A stretch of DNA of 64,000 nucleotides, from contig NZ_JALDAX010000009.1 of NCBI RefSeq assembly GCF_022698145.1, positions 1-64,000 on the forward strand, read 5' to 3'. This stretch comes from Streptomyces spinosisporus. Its GTDB lineage: Bacteria > Actinomycetota > Actinomycetes > Streptomycetales > Streptomycetaceae. The number at the start of each line of letters is the position of its first letter. Positions within the stretch are counted from its first letter, which is position 1. Shown here one piece after another: positions 26,623 to 34,478 of this stretch. The translations under genes and the position numbers were made by a program. Under the pieces are notes generated by a model, which made no database searches, was not told where the DNA came from, and saw only the letters and a program-made list of their open reading frames with translations.

Positions 26623-29600
26623 ATGCTGCTCATCCCCTGCCCGTGGTGCGGGCCCCGCGACGAGGCCGAGTACCACTACGGCGGCCAGGCCCACATCCCC
26701 TACCCGGACGACCCGTCGGCCCTCACCGACGAGGAATGGGCCCGCTACCTCTTCTTCCGCGACAACCCCAAGGGCCCCTTCGCCGAACGCTGGAACCACA
26801 CGGCGGGCTGCCGCCGCTGGTTCAACGCCGTCCGGGACACGGCGACGAACGAGGTGTTGGCGGTGTACCGGACGGGGGAAGAACGTCCGGAGTCCGTGGA
26901 CCGGCGGGCGGTCACTTCTCAGCCGAGTCCAACATCTCCAGTGCGTCCGGCGCTTGAGGACGAGGCCCCTTCAGGGCCGATCGGGGGTCTGGGGGCGAAG
27001 CCCCCGGCACGCCGCCACGGACGCACCTTGACGTTCACGTTCGACGGCGCCGAGTACCAGGGCCAAGAAGGCGACACCCTGGCCTCCGCCCTCCTGGCCA
27101 ACGGCGTCATCCAAGCCGCCACGAGTATCAAACTCGGCCGCCCCCGCGGCATCTTCACCGCAGGCCCCGAAGAACCCAACGCCGTCGTCCAGATAGAGGA
27201 ACCCTTCCCGGAGCCCATGCTCCCGGCCACCACCATCGAGCTCTACGACGGCCTCGTGGCAACCAGCCTCCCCGGCCAGGGCCGCCTCCCCACCGAACCG
27301 GACCCCGCCCGCTACGACGCCGTACACGATCACTGCGACGTACTGATCGTCGGCGCAGGCCCGGCGGGCCTCGCCGCAGCCGCCGCGGCAGCGCGTTCCG
27401 GCGCCCGGGTCATCCTCGCCGACGACCAGCCACAACTCGGTGGCAGTCTCCTCGGCTCGGGCGAACTCCCCAGCTGGGTAAGCGAAACGACCCGACTGCT
27501 CACCGAGTCCCCGGACATCCGCATCCTCCACCGCACCACCGTCTTCGGCTACTACGACGACAACCACCTCCTCGCCGTGGAGCGCCGCACCAACCACCTC
27601 GGTGCCGCCGCCCCACCCCACATCTCCCGCGAACGCGTCCACCGCATCCGCGCCCGCCGCGTCGTCCTCGCCACCGGCGCCCACGAGCGCTCCCTCGCCT
27701 TCGCCGACAACGACCGCCCCGGCGTGATGCTGGCCCACTCGGCCCGCACGTACGCCAACCGGTACGGCGTCCTGCCCGGCCGCCGCGCCGTCGTGTTCAC
27801 CACCAACGACAGCGCCTACGCCGCCGCACTGGACCTGGCCGCTGCGGGCGTGGAGATCGCGGCGATCGTCGACACGCGTGGCGATGCGGGGGAGTGGGCC
27901 GAGCGTGCCCGCACGGCGGGCATCGAGGTGCTGCCCGGCCACGCGGTCACCGGCACGGACGGCGACACCCGCCTGACCTCGGTCACCGTCTCCCCGTACG
28001 GACAGACCGAAGAGCAAAGGGAGTTCACCGCCGATCTCCTCCTGGTCTCCGGCGGCTGGAACCCGGTCGCCCACCTGTTCAGCCAGGCCGGCGGCAGGCT
28101 CCGCCACGACGAGACGCTCGGCACCTTCGTCCCCGACACCTGCCGGCAGGCCGTCGAGGTCGCGGGCAGCGCGAGCGGTGTGTTCGACCTGGCCGGGGTC
28201 CTGGCCCAGGGCGCGGCGGCCGGTGTCCGTGCGCTGGAGGCCGAGGGATACACGGCCCAGGCCCCCGCCCTCCCGGCCGTACCGGCACAGCCCCGGCCCA
28301 CCCCGCCCATGCAGGTCTTCACCGTCCCCGGCCGCGAGGGCGCCCCGCGCTTCGTGGACCTCCAACGGGACGTCACCGTCGACGACTTGGTGCGCGCCAC
28401 GGCCGCCGGCATGCGTTCGGTGGAGCACACCAAGCGCTACACCACCGCCGGCACCGCCAACGACCAGGGCAAGACGTCCGGCGTGCTGGCCAGTGGGGTG
28501 GTCGCGGAACTGCTCGGCGTGGACATCTCCGCGCTCGGCACGACCACCTTCCGCCCGCCCTACACCCCGGTCTCCTTCGCCGCGCTCGCCGGCCGCGACC
28601 GGGGCCGGCTGAGCGACCCGGTGCGTACGACGGCCCTGCACGAGTGGCATGTCGCGCACGGCGCCCTGTTCGAGAACGTCGGCCAGTGGAAGCGTCCTTG
28701 GTACTACCCGCAGGACGGCGAGGACAGGGAGTCGGCCGTGCTGCGCGAGTGCGCGGCCGCCCGCGAGGGCGTCGCCTTCATGGACGCCTCCACGCTCGGC
28801 AAGATCGATGTGCAGGGCCCGGACGCGGCGCTCTTCCTCGACCGGCTCTACACCAACATGATCAGCACCCTGAAGGTCGGCATGATCCGCTACGGCGTCA
28901 TGTGCCGCCCGGACGGCATGGTCTTCGACGACGGCACGGTCATGCGCCTCGCCCAGGACCGCTTCCTGGTCACCACGACCACGGGCAACGCCGCCGCCGT
29001 ACTGGACTGGATGGAGGAGTGGCTGCAGACCGAATGGCCCGAACTGCGCGTCCACTGCACGTCGGTCACCGAACAGTGGGCCACCGTCGCCCTGGTCGGC
29101 CCGAAGTCCCGAGCGGTCCTGGGCGCCCTCGCACCCCAACTGGCCGTGGCCAACGAGGACTTCCCGTTCATGGCGTGGCGGGAGACGACGGTCGCCGGGA
29201 TCGACGCGCGGGTGTGCCGGATCAGCTTCTCCGGTGAACTCGCCTACGAGATCAACGTGTCGCCGTGGCAGTCCCTCACCCTGTGGGAGGCGCTGTACGA
29301 GGCCGGTGCCCCGTACGGCATCACCCCGTACGGCACCGAGACCATGCACGTCCTGCGGGCCGAGAAGGGTTACCCGATCGTCGGGCAGGACACCGACGGC
29401 ACGGTCACCCCGCAGGACCTCGGCATGAGCTGGGCGGTCTCCAGGAAGAAGCCCGACTTCATTGGCAAGCGCTCCTTCGCCCGCGCCGACACCGCCCGCC
29501 CCGACCGCAAGCACCTGGTCGGCCTGTTGACCGAGGAGCCCGGCACCTTCCTGCCCGAGGGCACCCAGCTGGTGGCCGACAGCGAGCTGCCCGCGCCGCC

Positions 29601-29796
29601 GGTCCCGATGCTCGGCCATGTCACCTCCAGCTACCGCAGCGCCGCCCTCGGCCGGACCTTCGCGCTGGCCCTGGTCAAGGGCGGCCGCGACCGCATCGGC
29701 GAGCGGCTGTACGCCCCCGTGGCCGGCCGGTTGGTCCCGGTGACCGTCGCAAGCCCCGTCCTCTACGACCCCGAGGGAGCCCGCCGCGATGGCTGA
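26623..29796 (+). CDS. soxDA: Fused sarcosine oxidase delta-alpha subunit (SoxD-SoxA)
   Basis: This is one 1057-aa frame. Residues 1 to about 95 are a whole SoxD: zinc ligands C6 and C9 (CPWCG) and H59 and C63 (NHTAGCRRWF). Residues from about 132 are SoxA: LTFTFDGAEYQGQEGDTLAS (small N-terminal domain), VLIVGAGPAGLAAAAAAA (dinucleotide site), and a C-terminal GcvT-like folate domain from about 690 (FENVGQWKRPWYYPQDGEDR onward). The subunits are normally separate genes. The linker (about 98-130) is encoded by what looks like an intergenic repeat read through in frame. The stop overlaps soxG by 8 bp. Whether the chain is cleaved is unknown. Confidence 0.9.
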   Translation: MLLIPCPWCGPRDEAEYHYGGQAHIPYPDDPSALTDEEWARYLFFRDNPKGPFAERWNHTAGCRRWFNAVRDTATNEVLAVYRTGEERPESVDRRAVTSQPSPTSPVRPALEDEAPSGPIGGLGAKPPARRHGRTLTFTFDGAEYQGQEGDTLASALLANGVIQAATSIKLGRPRGIFTAGPEEPNAVVQIEEPFPEPMLPATTIELYDGLVATSLPGQGRLPTEPDPARYDAVHDHCDVLIVGAGPAGLAAAAAAARSGARVILADDQPQLGGSLLGSGELPSWVSETTRLLTESPDIRILHRTTVFGYYDDNHLLAVERRTNHLGAAAPPHISRERVHRIRARRVVLATGAHERSLAFADNDRPGVMLAHSARTYANRYGVLPGRRAVVFTTNDSAYAAALDLAAAGVEIAAIVDTRGDAGEWAERARTAGIEVLPGHAVTGTDGDTRLTSVTVSPYGQTEEQREFTADLLLVSGGWNPVAHLFSQAGGRLRHDETLGTFVPDTCRQAVEVAGSASGVFDLAGVLAQGAAAGVRALEAEGYTAQAPALPAVPAQPRPTPPMQVFTVPGREGAPRFVDLQRDVTVDDLVRATAAGMRSVEHTKRYTTAGTANDQGKTSGVLASGVVAELLGVDISALGTTTFRPPYTPVSFAALAGRDRGRLSDPVRTTALHEWHVAHGALFENVGQWKRPWYYPQDGEDRESAVLRECAAAREGVAFMDASTLGKIDVQGPDAALFLDRLYTNMISTLKVGMIRYGVMCRPDGMVFDDGTVMRLAQDRFLVTTTTGNAAAVLDWMEEWLQTEWPELRVHCTSVTEQWATVALVGPKSRAVLGALAPQLAVANEDFPFMAWRETTVAGIDARVCRISFSGELAYEINVSPWQSLTLWEALYEAGAPYGITPYGTETMHVLRAEKGYPIVGQDTDGTVTPQDLGMSWAVSRKKPDFIGKRSFARADTARPDRKHLVGLLTEEPGTFLPEGTQLVADSELPAPPVPMLGHVTSSYRSAALGRTFALALVKGGRDRIGERLYAPVAGRLVPVTVASPVLYDPEGARRDG
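26916..27010. repeat. Intergenic repeat inside the soxD-soxA coding frame
   Basis: This 95-bp block contains CGTCCGGCGCTTGAGGACGA, then GGCCCC-TTCA-GGGCC and GGGGGC-GAA-GCCCCC hairpins. I recognise the order and words from a very common Streptomyces intergenic element. Here it is read as linker residues about 98-130 of SoxDA. It differs from the two repeats at 2.7 and 23.9 kb. Confidence 0.65.
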
Positions 29797-30406
29797 CACC
29801 GCGCTTTCCGCCCCGCTCCGCAGCCCCCTGGCACACGACGCCCACCGTCTGGCCGCCGCGACCCGCACCTCCCGGGGCGCGATCCGGCTGGCCGAGGTGC
29901 CCTTCCTCGCCCAGGTGAACGTCCGCCTGGACGCCAAGGGAGCGGCGGCGGACGCGGTCGGGCTCGCGCTGGGCCTGCAACTGCCCCTGGAACCCGACAC
30001 GGTCGTACGGGCCGGGGAGCTGACCGCGGTGTGGCTCGGCCCGGACGAATGGCTGGTGGTGGGCCCGCCGGGCAGCCGGGCGGCCGTGGAGACCCGCATC
30101 CGGGAGGCGGCCGGGGACGAGACCGTCTCCGTCACGGACGTCTCCGCCCAGCGCACCACGCTGCTGGTCGCCGGCCCCCGCGCCCGCGACCTGCTCGCCC
30201 ACGGCTGCTCGCTCGACCTGCACCCGCGGGTTTTCGGCCCCGGCCGCTGCGCCCAGACCACGCTGGCCCGCACCCAGGTCGTCCTGGTCGCCCGGGACGA
30301 ACCACGCGCCGGGTTCTGGGTGCTGGTCCGCTCCTCCTTCGCGGGCTATCTGACGGACTGGCTGCTGGACGCGGCGACCGAATACCTGGCCCAACCTGGT
30401 TGTTGA
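29789..30406 (+). CDS. soxG: Sarcosine oxidase gamma subunit
   Basis: This 205-aa protein has the GcvT-like SoxG fold: IRLAEVPFLAQVNVRLD, TAVWLGPDEWLVVGPPGSRA, TTLLVAGPRARDLLAHGCSLDLHP and SSFAGYLTDWLLDAATEYL. It completes the set of sarcosine oxidase subunits (B, D-A fusion, G). It overlaps soxDA by 8 bp, so it is translationally coupled. It ends the betaine operon; no terminator hairpin follows. Confidence 0.9.
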   Translation: MADTALSAPLRSPLAHDAHRLAAATRTSRGAIRLAEVPFLAQVNVRLDAKGAAADAVGLALGLQLPLEPDTVVRAGELTAVWLGPDEWLVVGPPGSRAAVETRIREAAGDETVSVTDVSAQRTTLLVAGPRARDLLAHGCSLDLHPRVFGPGRCAQTTLARTQVVLVARDEPRAGFWVLVRSSFAGYLTDWLLDAATEYLAQPGC

Positions 30407-30470
30407 AGGAGTGACCAACGAGAATTCTGTGACAGTTTGCATGCTTTGTGCGCATATGGTGACCTGGGTT

Positions 30471-30485
30471 ACGAAGGCTGTTCGT
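30471..30485. promoter_or_regulatory. Inverted repeat in the leader of the unknown peptide operon
   Basis: ACGAA-ggctg-TTCGT lies 22 bp before the peptide start. The 100 bp between soxG and the peptide is AT-richer than its surroundings and holds a possible -10 (TATGGT, 30454-30459), so a separate promoter is plausible. Confidence 0.35.
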
Positions 30486-30506
30486 ACACCCAGAGGAGAT
30501 GGTCGT

Positions 30507-30695
30507 ATGCCTTCCACGGACAAGACGGTCGCGGAACTCACGGGGATCCGATGCGTCGACATCGAGGCGGCACTCGACCCGGCCGAGCCCGACGGCGTCT
30601 ACCGTGACAGCCGCGAGTGCGCCGCACTGGCGCTGACCTCCGGAACGACCTCGCTGCTGCTCTCCCCGCCGACCCCCCGCCCGAAGAAGGGCTGA
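30507..30695 (+). CDS. 62-aa peptide at the head of an unassigned operon
   Basis: This small acidic-to-neutral peptide has no membrane segment and no signal peptide. It begins MPSTDKTVAELTGIRCVDIE, has two cysteines (in GIRC and SREC) and ends in a Ser/Thr/Leu-rich then Pro/Lys tail (TSGTTSLLLSPPTPRPKKG). ATG 30507 has GAGGAG 8 nt upstream; an in-frame start at 30411 has no RBS and would cover the presumed promoter. Size, position at the operon head and a distinct tail resemble a peptide precursor, but no modifying enzyme of a known class is nearby. It could equally be a small partner protein. I do not recognise a family. Confidence 0.6.
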   Translation: MPSTDKTVAELTGIRCVDIEAALDPAEPDGVYRDSRECAALALTSGTTSLLLSPPTPRPKKG

Positions 30696-30717
30696 GCGAG
30701 CCGACGGGAGCAGCTGA

Positions 30718-31413
30718 ATGGAGCAGTCAGGCACGGCCGCCCTTCTGCAGGGTGCGGTGCAGGACCTCTCGTCGGACGTGGCCTCCGCCCTTCGGGGCGG
30801 GGGCCACGCCCCGGTCACCGGCGGCCCTGAGGACGGCATCACCGTCGCGGCCGTACGCGTCCTGGGCGCGGACCTGTTGCTGCCGCACCTGCTGGCCCGC
30901 ACCTCGCCGCCCCCGGACACGCTCGAAGCGTTCCGGCTGACGGTCAAGACCTTCCCGCCCCGCGCCGACGCGGCCCCCACCGTCGTCTGGAGCCATTGGG
31001 CGATGCGGCGCACGCTGCGCCGCTTCGAGCAGAACGACGGCCTCACGCCCGCGGCCGGCGAGGGCGCGGAGCCTGACGCCGCCTGGCTCGACGGCGCCAC
31101 CTGGCAGTACCTCACCCATCAACTCGCCGTCCTGGCACCGCTCGCGGTGCCCGGCGCGGACAGCGCGGTGGCGCGCGCCGCACGCGGCCGCCCGGTCGAC
31201 GTCGCCCGCGGCTTCGTCAGGGCCGTGCGCCGCAGGGACTGGCAGCAGGCCGCGGGCGCGGGCCGCTGGCTGACCCTGCTGGACGGAGTGCCGGACACCC
31301 TCGGCCTGGACAGCGGCCTCGACTTCGTGGAGCTGATGGGCGGCAGCGACCCCCGGGTCGCCCTCCAGGTGGCGGCGGCACGGGCGATGCGCCGGTCCGG
31401 AGCGCTCGTATGA
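30718..31413 (+). CDS. Unrecognised protein, second gene of the peptide operon
   Basis: This 231-aa, Ala/Leu/Arg-rich, probably all-helical soluble protein has no signal peptide or membrane helix. Visible features are an N-terminal LLQGAVQDLSSDVASALRGG, a central VVWSHWAMRRTLRRFEQN and WQYLTHQLAVLAPLAVPGA, and a C-terminal LDFVELMGGSDPRVALQVAAARAMRR. ATG 30718 has GGGAG about 8 nt upstream. It overlaps the next gene by 4 bp (ATGA). No family recognised; role inferred only as part of the operon. Confidence 0.65.
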   Translation: MEQSGTAALLQGAVQDLSSDVASALRGGGHAPVTGGPEDGITVAAVRVLGADLLLPHLLARTSPPPDTLEAFRLTVKTFPPRADAAPTVVWSHWAMRRTLRRFEQNDGLTPAAGEGAEPDAAWLDGATWQYLTHQLAVLAPLAVPGADSAVARAARGRPVDVARGFVRAVRRRDWQQAAGAGRWLTLLDGVPDTLGLDSGLDFVELMGGSDPRVALQVAAARAMRRSGALV

Positions 31414-32336
31414 CGACCGCCGTGGACACCCGGCAGGTCCGGGACCTGGCGGTCGCCGCGCTCGCCTGGGTGTCCGCCCACCGCGGCGACTTCGCACTCG
31501 GCGCGGACGCCCTCACCGCCGACGGACCGGTCGACCTCACCTGGAAACCCCTCGGCGAACTGGCCCAGACCTGCGTGAGCGTGCGCCGCTGCACCCCGCC
31601 CTCGGACCCGCTGCACGCCTGCGCGTCCGACCTGCTGGACTTCGCCTGGCAGCAGACGGGCCGCGGCGAGCTGTTCCTGCGTCTGCAGCGCACCGAACCG
31701 TTCGCGACGTACCCGCTGGAGGTGTACTCCGTCTTCGCGGGCGCCGGGCTGCGGCACACCGGGTACGAGGTGGCCGCCGGCGCGGTGGCGCGCAGTCGCG
31801 GCTGGCGCCTCACCGAGCACGAACCGACGCGCCGGCTCGGCCTGTTGAACGCCGAGCGGCGCAGCGGCATCCACCGTCCGGAGCGGTTCGCGCAGGCGCT
31901 GGGCCGCACCTGGCTCGGCGGGCTGCCGGAGCCGTGGACCTTCGAGCGGACCTCCGGCTACGCCCTCACCCACGTCGTCTTCCACCTCACTGACTGGGGC
32001 CGCACCGCCCAGGACGTCCCCGCGGAACTGGCCGCCTATCTGACCGACTGGCTGCCGCCCTGGCTCGACACCTGCCTGGACGCCGGGATGTGGGACCTCG
32101 CCTGCGAACTGCTGATCGTGGCGGCGAGCCTGCCCCAGCCGATCGACGCGGCGACGCTGCAGGACCCCTGGAGGCGGATCGCACGGGTCCAACACGCCTC
32201 CGGCGCACTGCCGTTGATGGCCTCCGACCCGGCACGCACCCACGAGGCCGACCCGGAGCCCAGCTTCGTCCACGGCTACCACTCCACCCTCATGCTGGCC
32301 TTCGCCGCGGCCCTGACACAGGGAGTGCCGGTATGA
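31410..32336 (+). CDS. Unassigned helical protein A, paralogue of the next gene
   Basis: This 308-aa soluble protein opens with a helical repeat (AVAALAWVSAHRGDFAL). Blocks shared with the downstream gene are EPTRRLGL, RTWLGGLPEPWTF, HVVFHLTDWG, LPPWLDTCLDAGMWDLACELL and YHSTLMLAFAAAL. The pattern suggests an alpha/alpha repeat enzyme or scaffold with conserved His, Asp and Trp in the FHLTDWG block. It resembles actinobacterial proteins I remember as DUF6895, but this is not certain. It overlaps both neighbours by 4 bp. Confidence 0.7.
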   Translation: MTTAVDTRQVRDLAVAALAWVSAHRGDFALGADALTADGPVDLTWKPLGELAQTCVSVRRCTPPSDPLHACASDLLDFAWQQTGRGELFLRLQRTEPFATYPLEVYSVFAGAGLRHTGYEVAAGAVARSRGWRLTEHEPTRRLGLLNAERRSGIHRPERFAQALGRTWLGGLPEPWTFERTSGYALTHVVFHLTDWGRTAQDVPAELAAYLTDWLPPWLDTCLDAGMWDLACELLIVAASLPQPIDAATLQDPWRRIARVQHASGALPLMASDPARTHEADPEPSFVHGYHSTLMLAFAAALTQGVPV

Positions 32337-33253
32337 CCGACACCCGTCTGCTGCACACCGTCGGCGTCCGCGCCCTCGAATGGCTGTGGGACCGACGCGA
32401 CGGCTTCCGCCTGGAACCCGACGTCGACCCGGAAGTGGGCTTCCTGGAGCGGTTCAAGCCGGTCGGTGAACTGGCCCTGATCTGCGGGGTGTTGTTCCGC
32501 GAAGGCGTGGCCGGGTCCCAACAGGCGGAACTGGCACGCCGGTTGGTGGACCACACCTGGCGCGACACCCTGGACGGCGGCCGCATGCTGGTGCGCGGCC
32601 AGCGCATCGAACCGCTCTCGCCCATACCCTTCGAGGTGTACCGGCCCTACAAGGAACTCGGCTACAGCGAGCCCGAGGTGGAGCGCGCCACCGCTCTCTA
32701 CCACCGGCTGACCAGCTGGTCGGCGCTGGAACTGCACCCCACCCGCCGCCTCGGCCTGTCCGCGTTCGAGCGCCGCTACGGCCTCACCCCCCGCCCGCCG
32801 GAGGCCGAGGTGGTCGGCTCCACCTGGCTGGGCCGCACCCCCGAACCCTGGACGGTCGGCGGGCACATCGCCTACGACATCACCCACGCGGTGTTCCACC
32901 TCACCGACTGGGGAGAGCGCCCCGAGGGCCTGCCCCCGCGCATCGCCGACTACCTCGCCACCTGGCTGCCGGTGTGGATCGACGACTGGCTGGACCTGCA
33001 GCGCTGGGACCTGCTCGGCGAACTCCTCGTCGTCGACGCCTGTCTGCCCCGCCCCACCCTCGACGAACGGGCCTGGCAGGCCTTCGCCGCGGCCCAGCAG
33101 CCCGACGGCGCCATGCCCGCCGTACGCACCATGCCCGAGGGCACCCCGGAGGAGGTCTTCGACCTCGTCTACCACCCCACCCTGGTCGCCGCCTTCGCCT
33201 CCGTGCTGGCCACCTCCCGCGCCCTGTCCGAGCTGGCGCACGTCCCGTCATGA
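32333..33253 (+). CDS. Unassigned helical protein B, paralogue of the previous gene
   Basis: This 306-aa protein begins HTVGVRALEWLWDRRDGFRL and has HPTRRLGLSAFERRYG, STWLGRTPEPWTVGGHIAYD, HAVFHLTDWGERPEG, LPVWIDDWLDLQRWDLLGELL and YHPTLVAAFASVL, block by block like protein A. The two probably arose by tandem duplication and may form a heterodimer. It is coupled to protein A and to the hydrolase by 4-bp overlaps. No function is known to me. Confidence 0.7.
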   Translation: MTDTRLLHTVGVRALEWLWDRRDGFRLEPDVDPEVGFLERFKPVGELALICGVLFREGVAGSQQAELARRLVDHTWRDTLDGGRMLVRGQRIEPLSPIPFEVYRPYKELGYSEPEVERATALYHRLTSWSALELHPTRRLGLSAFERRYGLTPRPPEAEVVGSTWLGRTPEPWTVGGHIAYDITHAVFHLTDWGERPEGLPPRIADYLATWLPVWIDDWLDLQRWDLLGELLVVDACLPRPTLDERAWQAFAAAQQPDGAMPAVRTMPEGTPEEVFDLVYHPTLVAAFASVLATSRALSELAHVPS

Positions 33254-34368
33254 GCAGCTTCCTCCTGAGCACCGCGGCCGGGCCCTGGCCGGGCGACCCG
33301 CACGACGCGGACGACTTCCGGGCCGGCCGCTCCGAGGAGACGGGGCACGACGAGGCCGCGCACGACGAGGAGCTGCACCGGCGGCTGAAGGCGGCCGTGG
33401 ACGCCGTCGACGCACCCGACGTCGTCCTCGCCGTCTCCCGCCACGGCCGCCGCACCCTGTACTGCGGCGGCACCGGCCCGCCGCCGCCCACGCCCCGTCA
33501 GGACCTGCGCTACGAACTCGGATCCGCCTCCAAGACCCTCACCGGACTCCTGCTGGCCCAGCTGATCCGGCGCGGCATGCTGTCCGGAGGCGAGCCGGCC
33601 GCCCTCTGCCTGGACCCGTCCCGGCGGCGCATCGGCCCCGCCCCAGTGACCCTCGCCCACCTCCTCACCCACACCTCCGGACTGCCCGCCCTGCCCCCCG
33701 ACTTCTTCCTGCGCGCCCTGCCCGTATGGCACACCGCGCCCTACGCCCGCTACCCGGCCGAGCGCGTCATCGACGCCTTCCTGCGCCGCCGCCCCGCACC
33801 CCGCCCCGGGACGCGCTGGCGCTACTCCAACTTCGGGGTCGCCGTGCTCGGCCACGCGGTCGCGGCGGCGACCGGCACCCCTTGGGAGGATTTGCTCACC
33901 GAGCAGATCCTGCGCCCGCTGGCCCTCGACGACACCGCCCTGCACGCCCACGGGCCGGACACCGACGCCCAGGGACACGGCAAGGACGGCCGCACCCCGG
34001 TGCCCGCCTTCGACGCCGGAGGCTTCCAGGCGGCGGGCGCCGTCCGCGCCACCCCGCACGACCTGCTCACCTTCCTCGAAGCCCACCTCGAACCGCCCGA
34101 CACCCGCCTGGCCGGCGCACTGCGCGCGGTCCGCACACCGGTGCTACGACGGGGCCTCGGGCACCGCCACGTCCACACCACGGCCTGGTTCCGGCACCCC
34201 ACCGACGGCGGGCCCCTGTACTTCCACGGCGGCGCCACCCTCGGCCAACAGGCCTTCCTGGGCTTCCGCCCCGACACCGGCACCGCGCTGGCCGCCCTGT
34301 GCACACGCCGCTTCCGCGCCAACGACCCTTTCGTGTCCACGGCGTACGGGCTGCTGGCCGAGGCGTAG
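33250..34368 (+). CDS. Serine hydrolase of the class C beta-lactamase / D-aminopeptidase fold
   Basis: This 372-aa protein has the three active-site motifs of the family: SASK in ELGSASKTLTGLLLAQL (nucleophile Ser and Lys), YSN in RYSNFGVAVLGHAVA, and HGG in YFHGGATLGQQAF. It lacks a signal peptide and instead has an acidic N-terminal stretch (about 1-45), so it should act in the cytoplasm, unlike resistance beta-lactamases. Being last in a coupled operon with a small peptide, it could act as a peptidase, esterase or acyltransferase in peptide processing; this is inference. Confidence 0.8.
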   Translation: MSSFLLSTAAGPWPGDPHDADDFRAGRSEETGHDEAAHDEELHRRLKAAVDAVDAPDVVLAVSRHGRRTLYCGGTGPPPPTPRQDLRYELGSASKTLTGLLLAQLIRRGMLSGGEPAALCLDPSRRRIGPAPVTLAHLLTHTSGLPALPPDFFLRALPVWHTAPYARYPAERVIDAFLRRRPAPRPGTRWRYSNFGVAVLGHAVAAATGTPWEDLLTEQILRPLALDDTALHAHGPDTDAQGHGKDGRTPVPAFDAGGFQAAGAVRATPHDLLTFLEAHLEPPDTRLAGALRAVRTPVLRRGLGHRHVHTTAWFRHPTDGGPLYFHGGATLGQQAFLGFRPDTGTALAALCTRRFRANDPFVSTAYGLLAEA

Positions 34369-34426
34369 ACGGCGCGACGTCCGGACGGTCCGACGACCGG
34401 ACGGCCCGGGGCCCGGACACACGAAC

Positions 34427-34451
34427 GGTGCGGGGACCGTGTCCCCGCACC
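34427..34451. terminator. Bidirectional terminator between hydrolase and protease genes
   Basis: An 11-bp perfect stem with a 3-nt loop (34427-34437 / 34441-34451) lies between convergent genes. Confidence 0.8.
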
Positions 34452-34478
34452 GCACGTGCCGTACCCCTACTGCACCCG

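Noticed and set aside
26971..30273. An 1100-aa open frame on the minus strand opposite soxDA-soxG
   Set aside because: It is a GC-bias shadow: codon third positions follow the plus-strand gene, the product shows no domain, and it runs across two well-supported genes.
33250..34368. Beta-lactam resistance gene
   Set aside because: SxxK, YxN and HxG are present, but there is no signal peptide and the gene is coupled to an unrelated operon, so a resistance role is unlikely.
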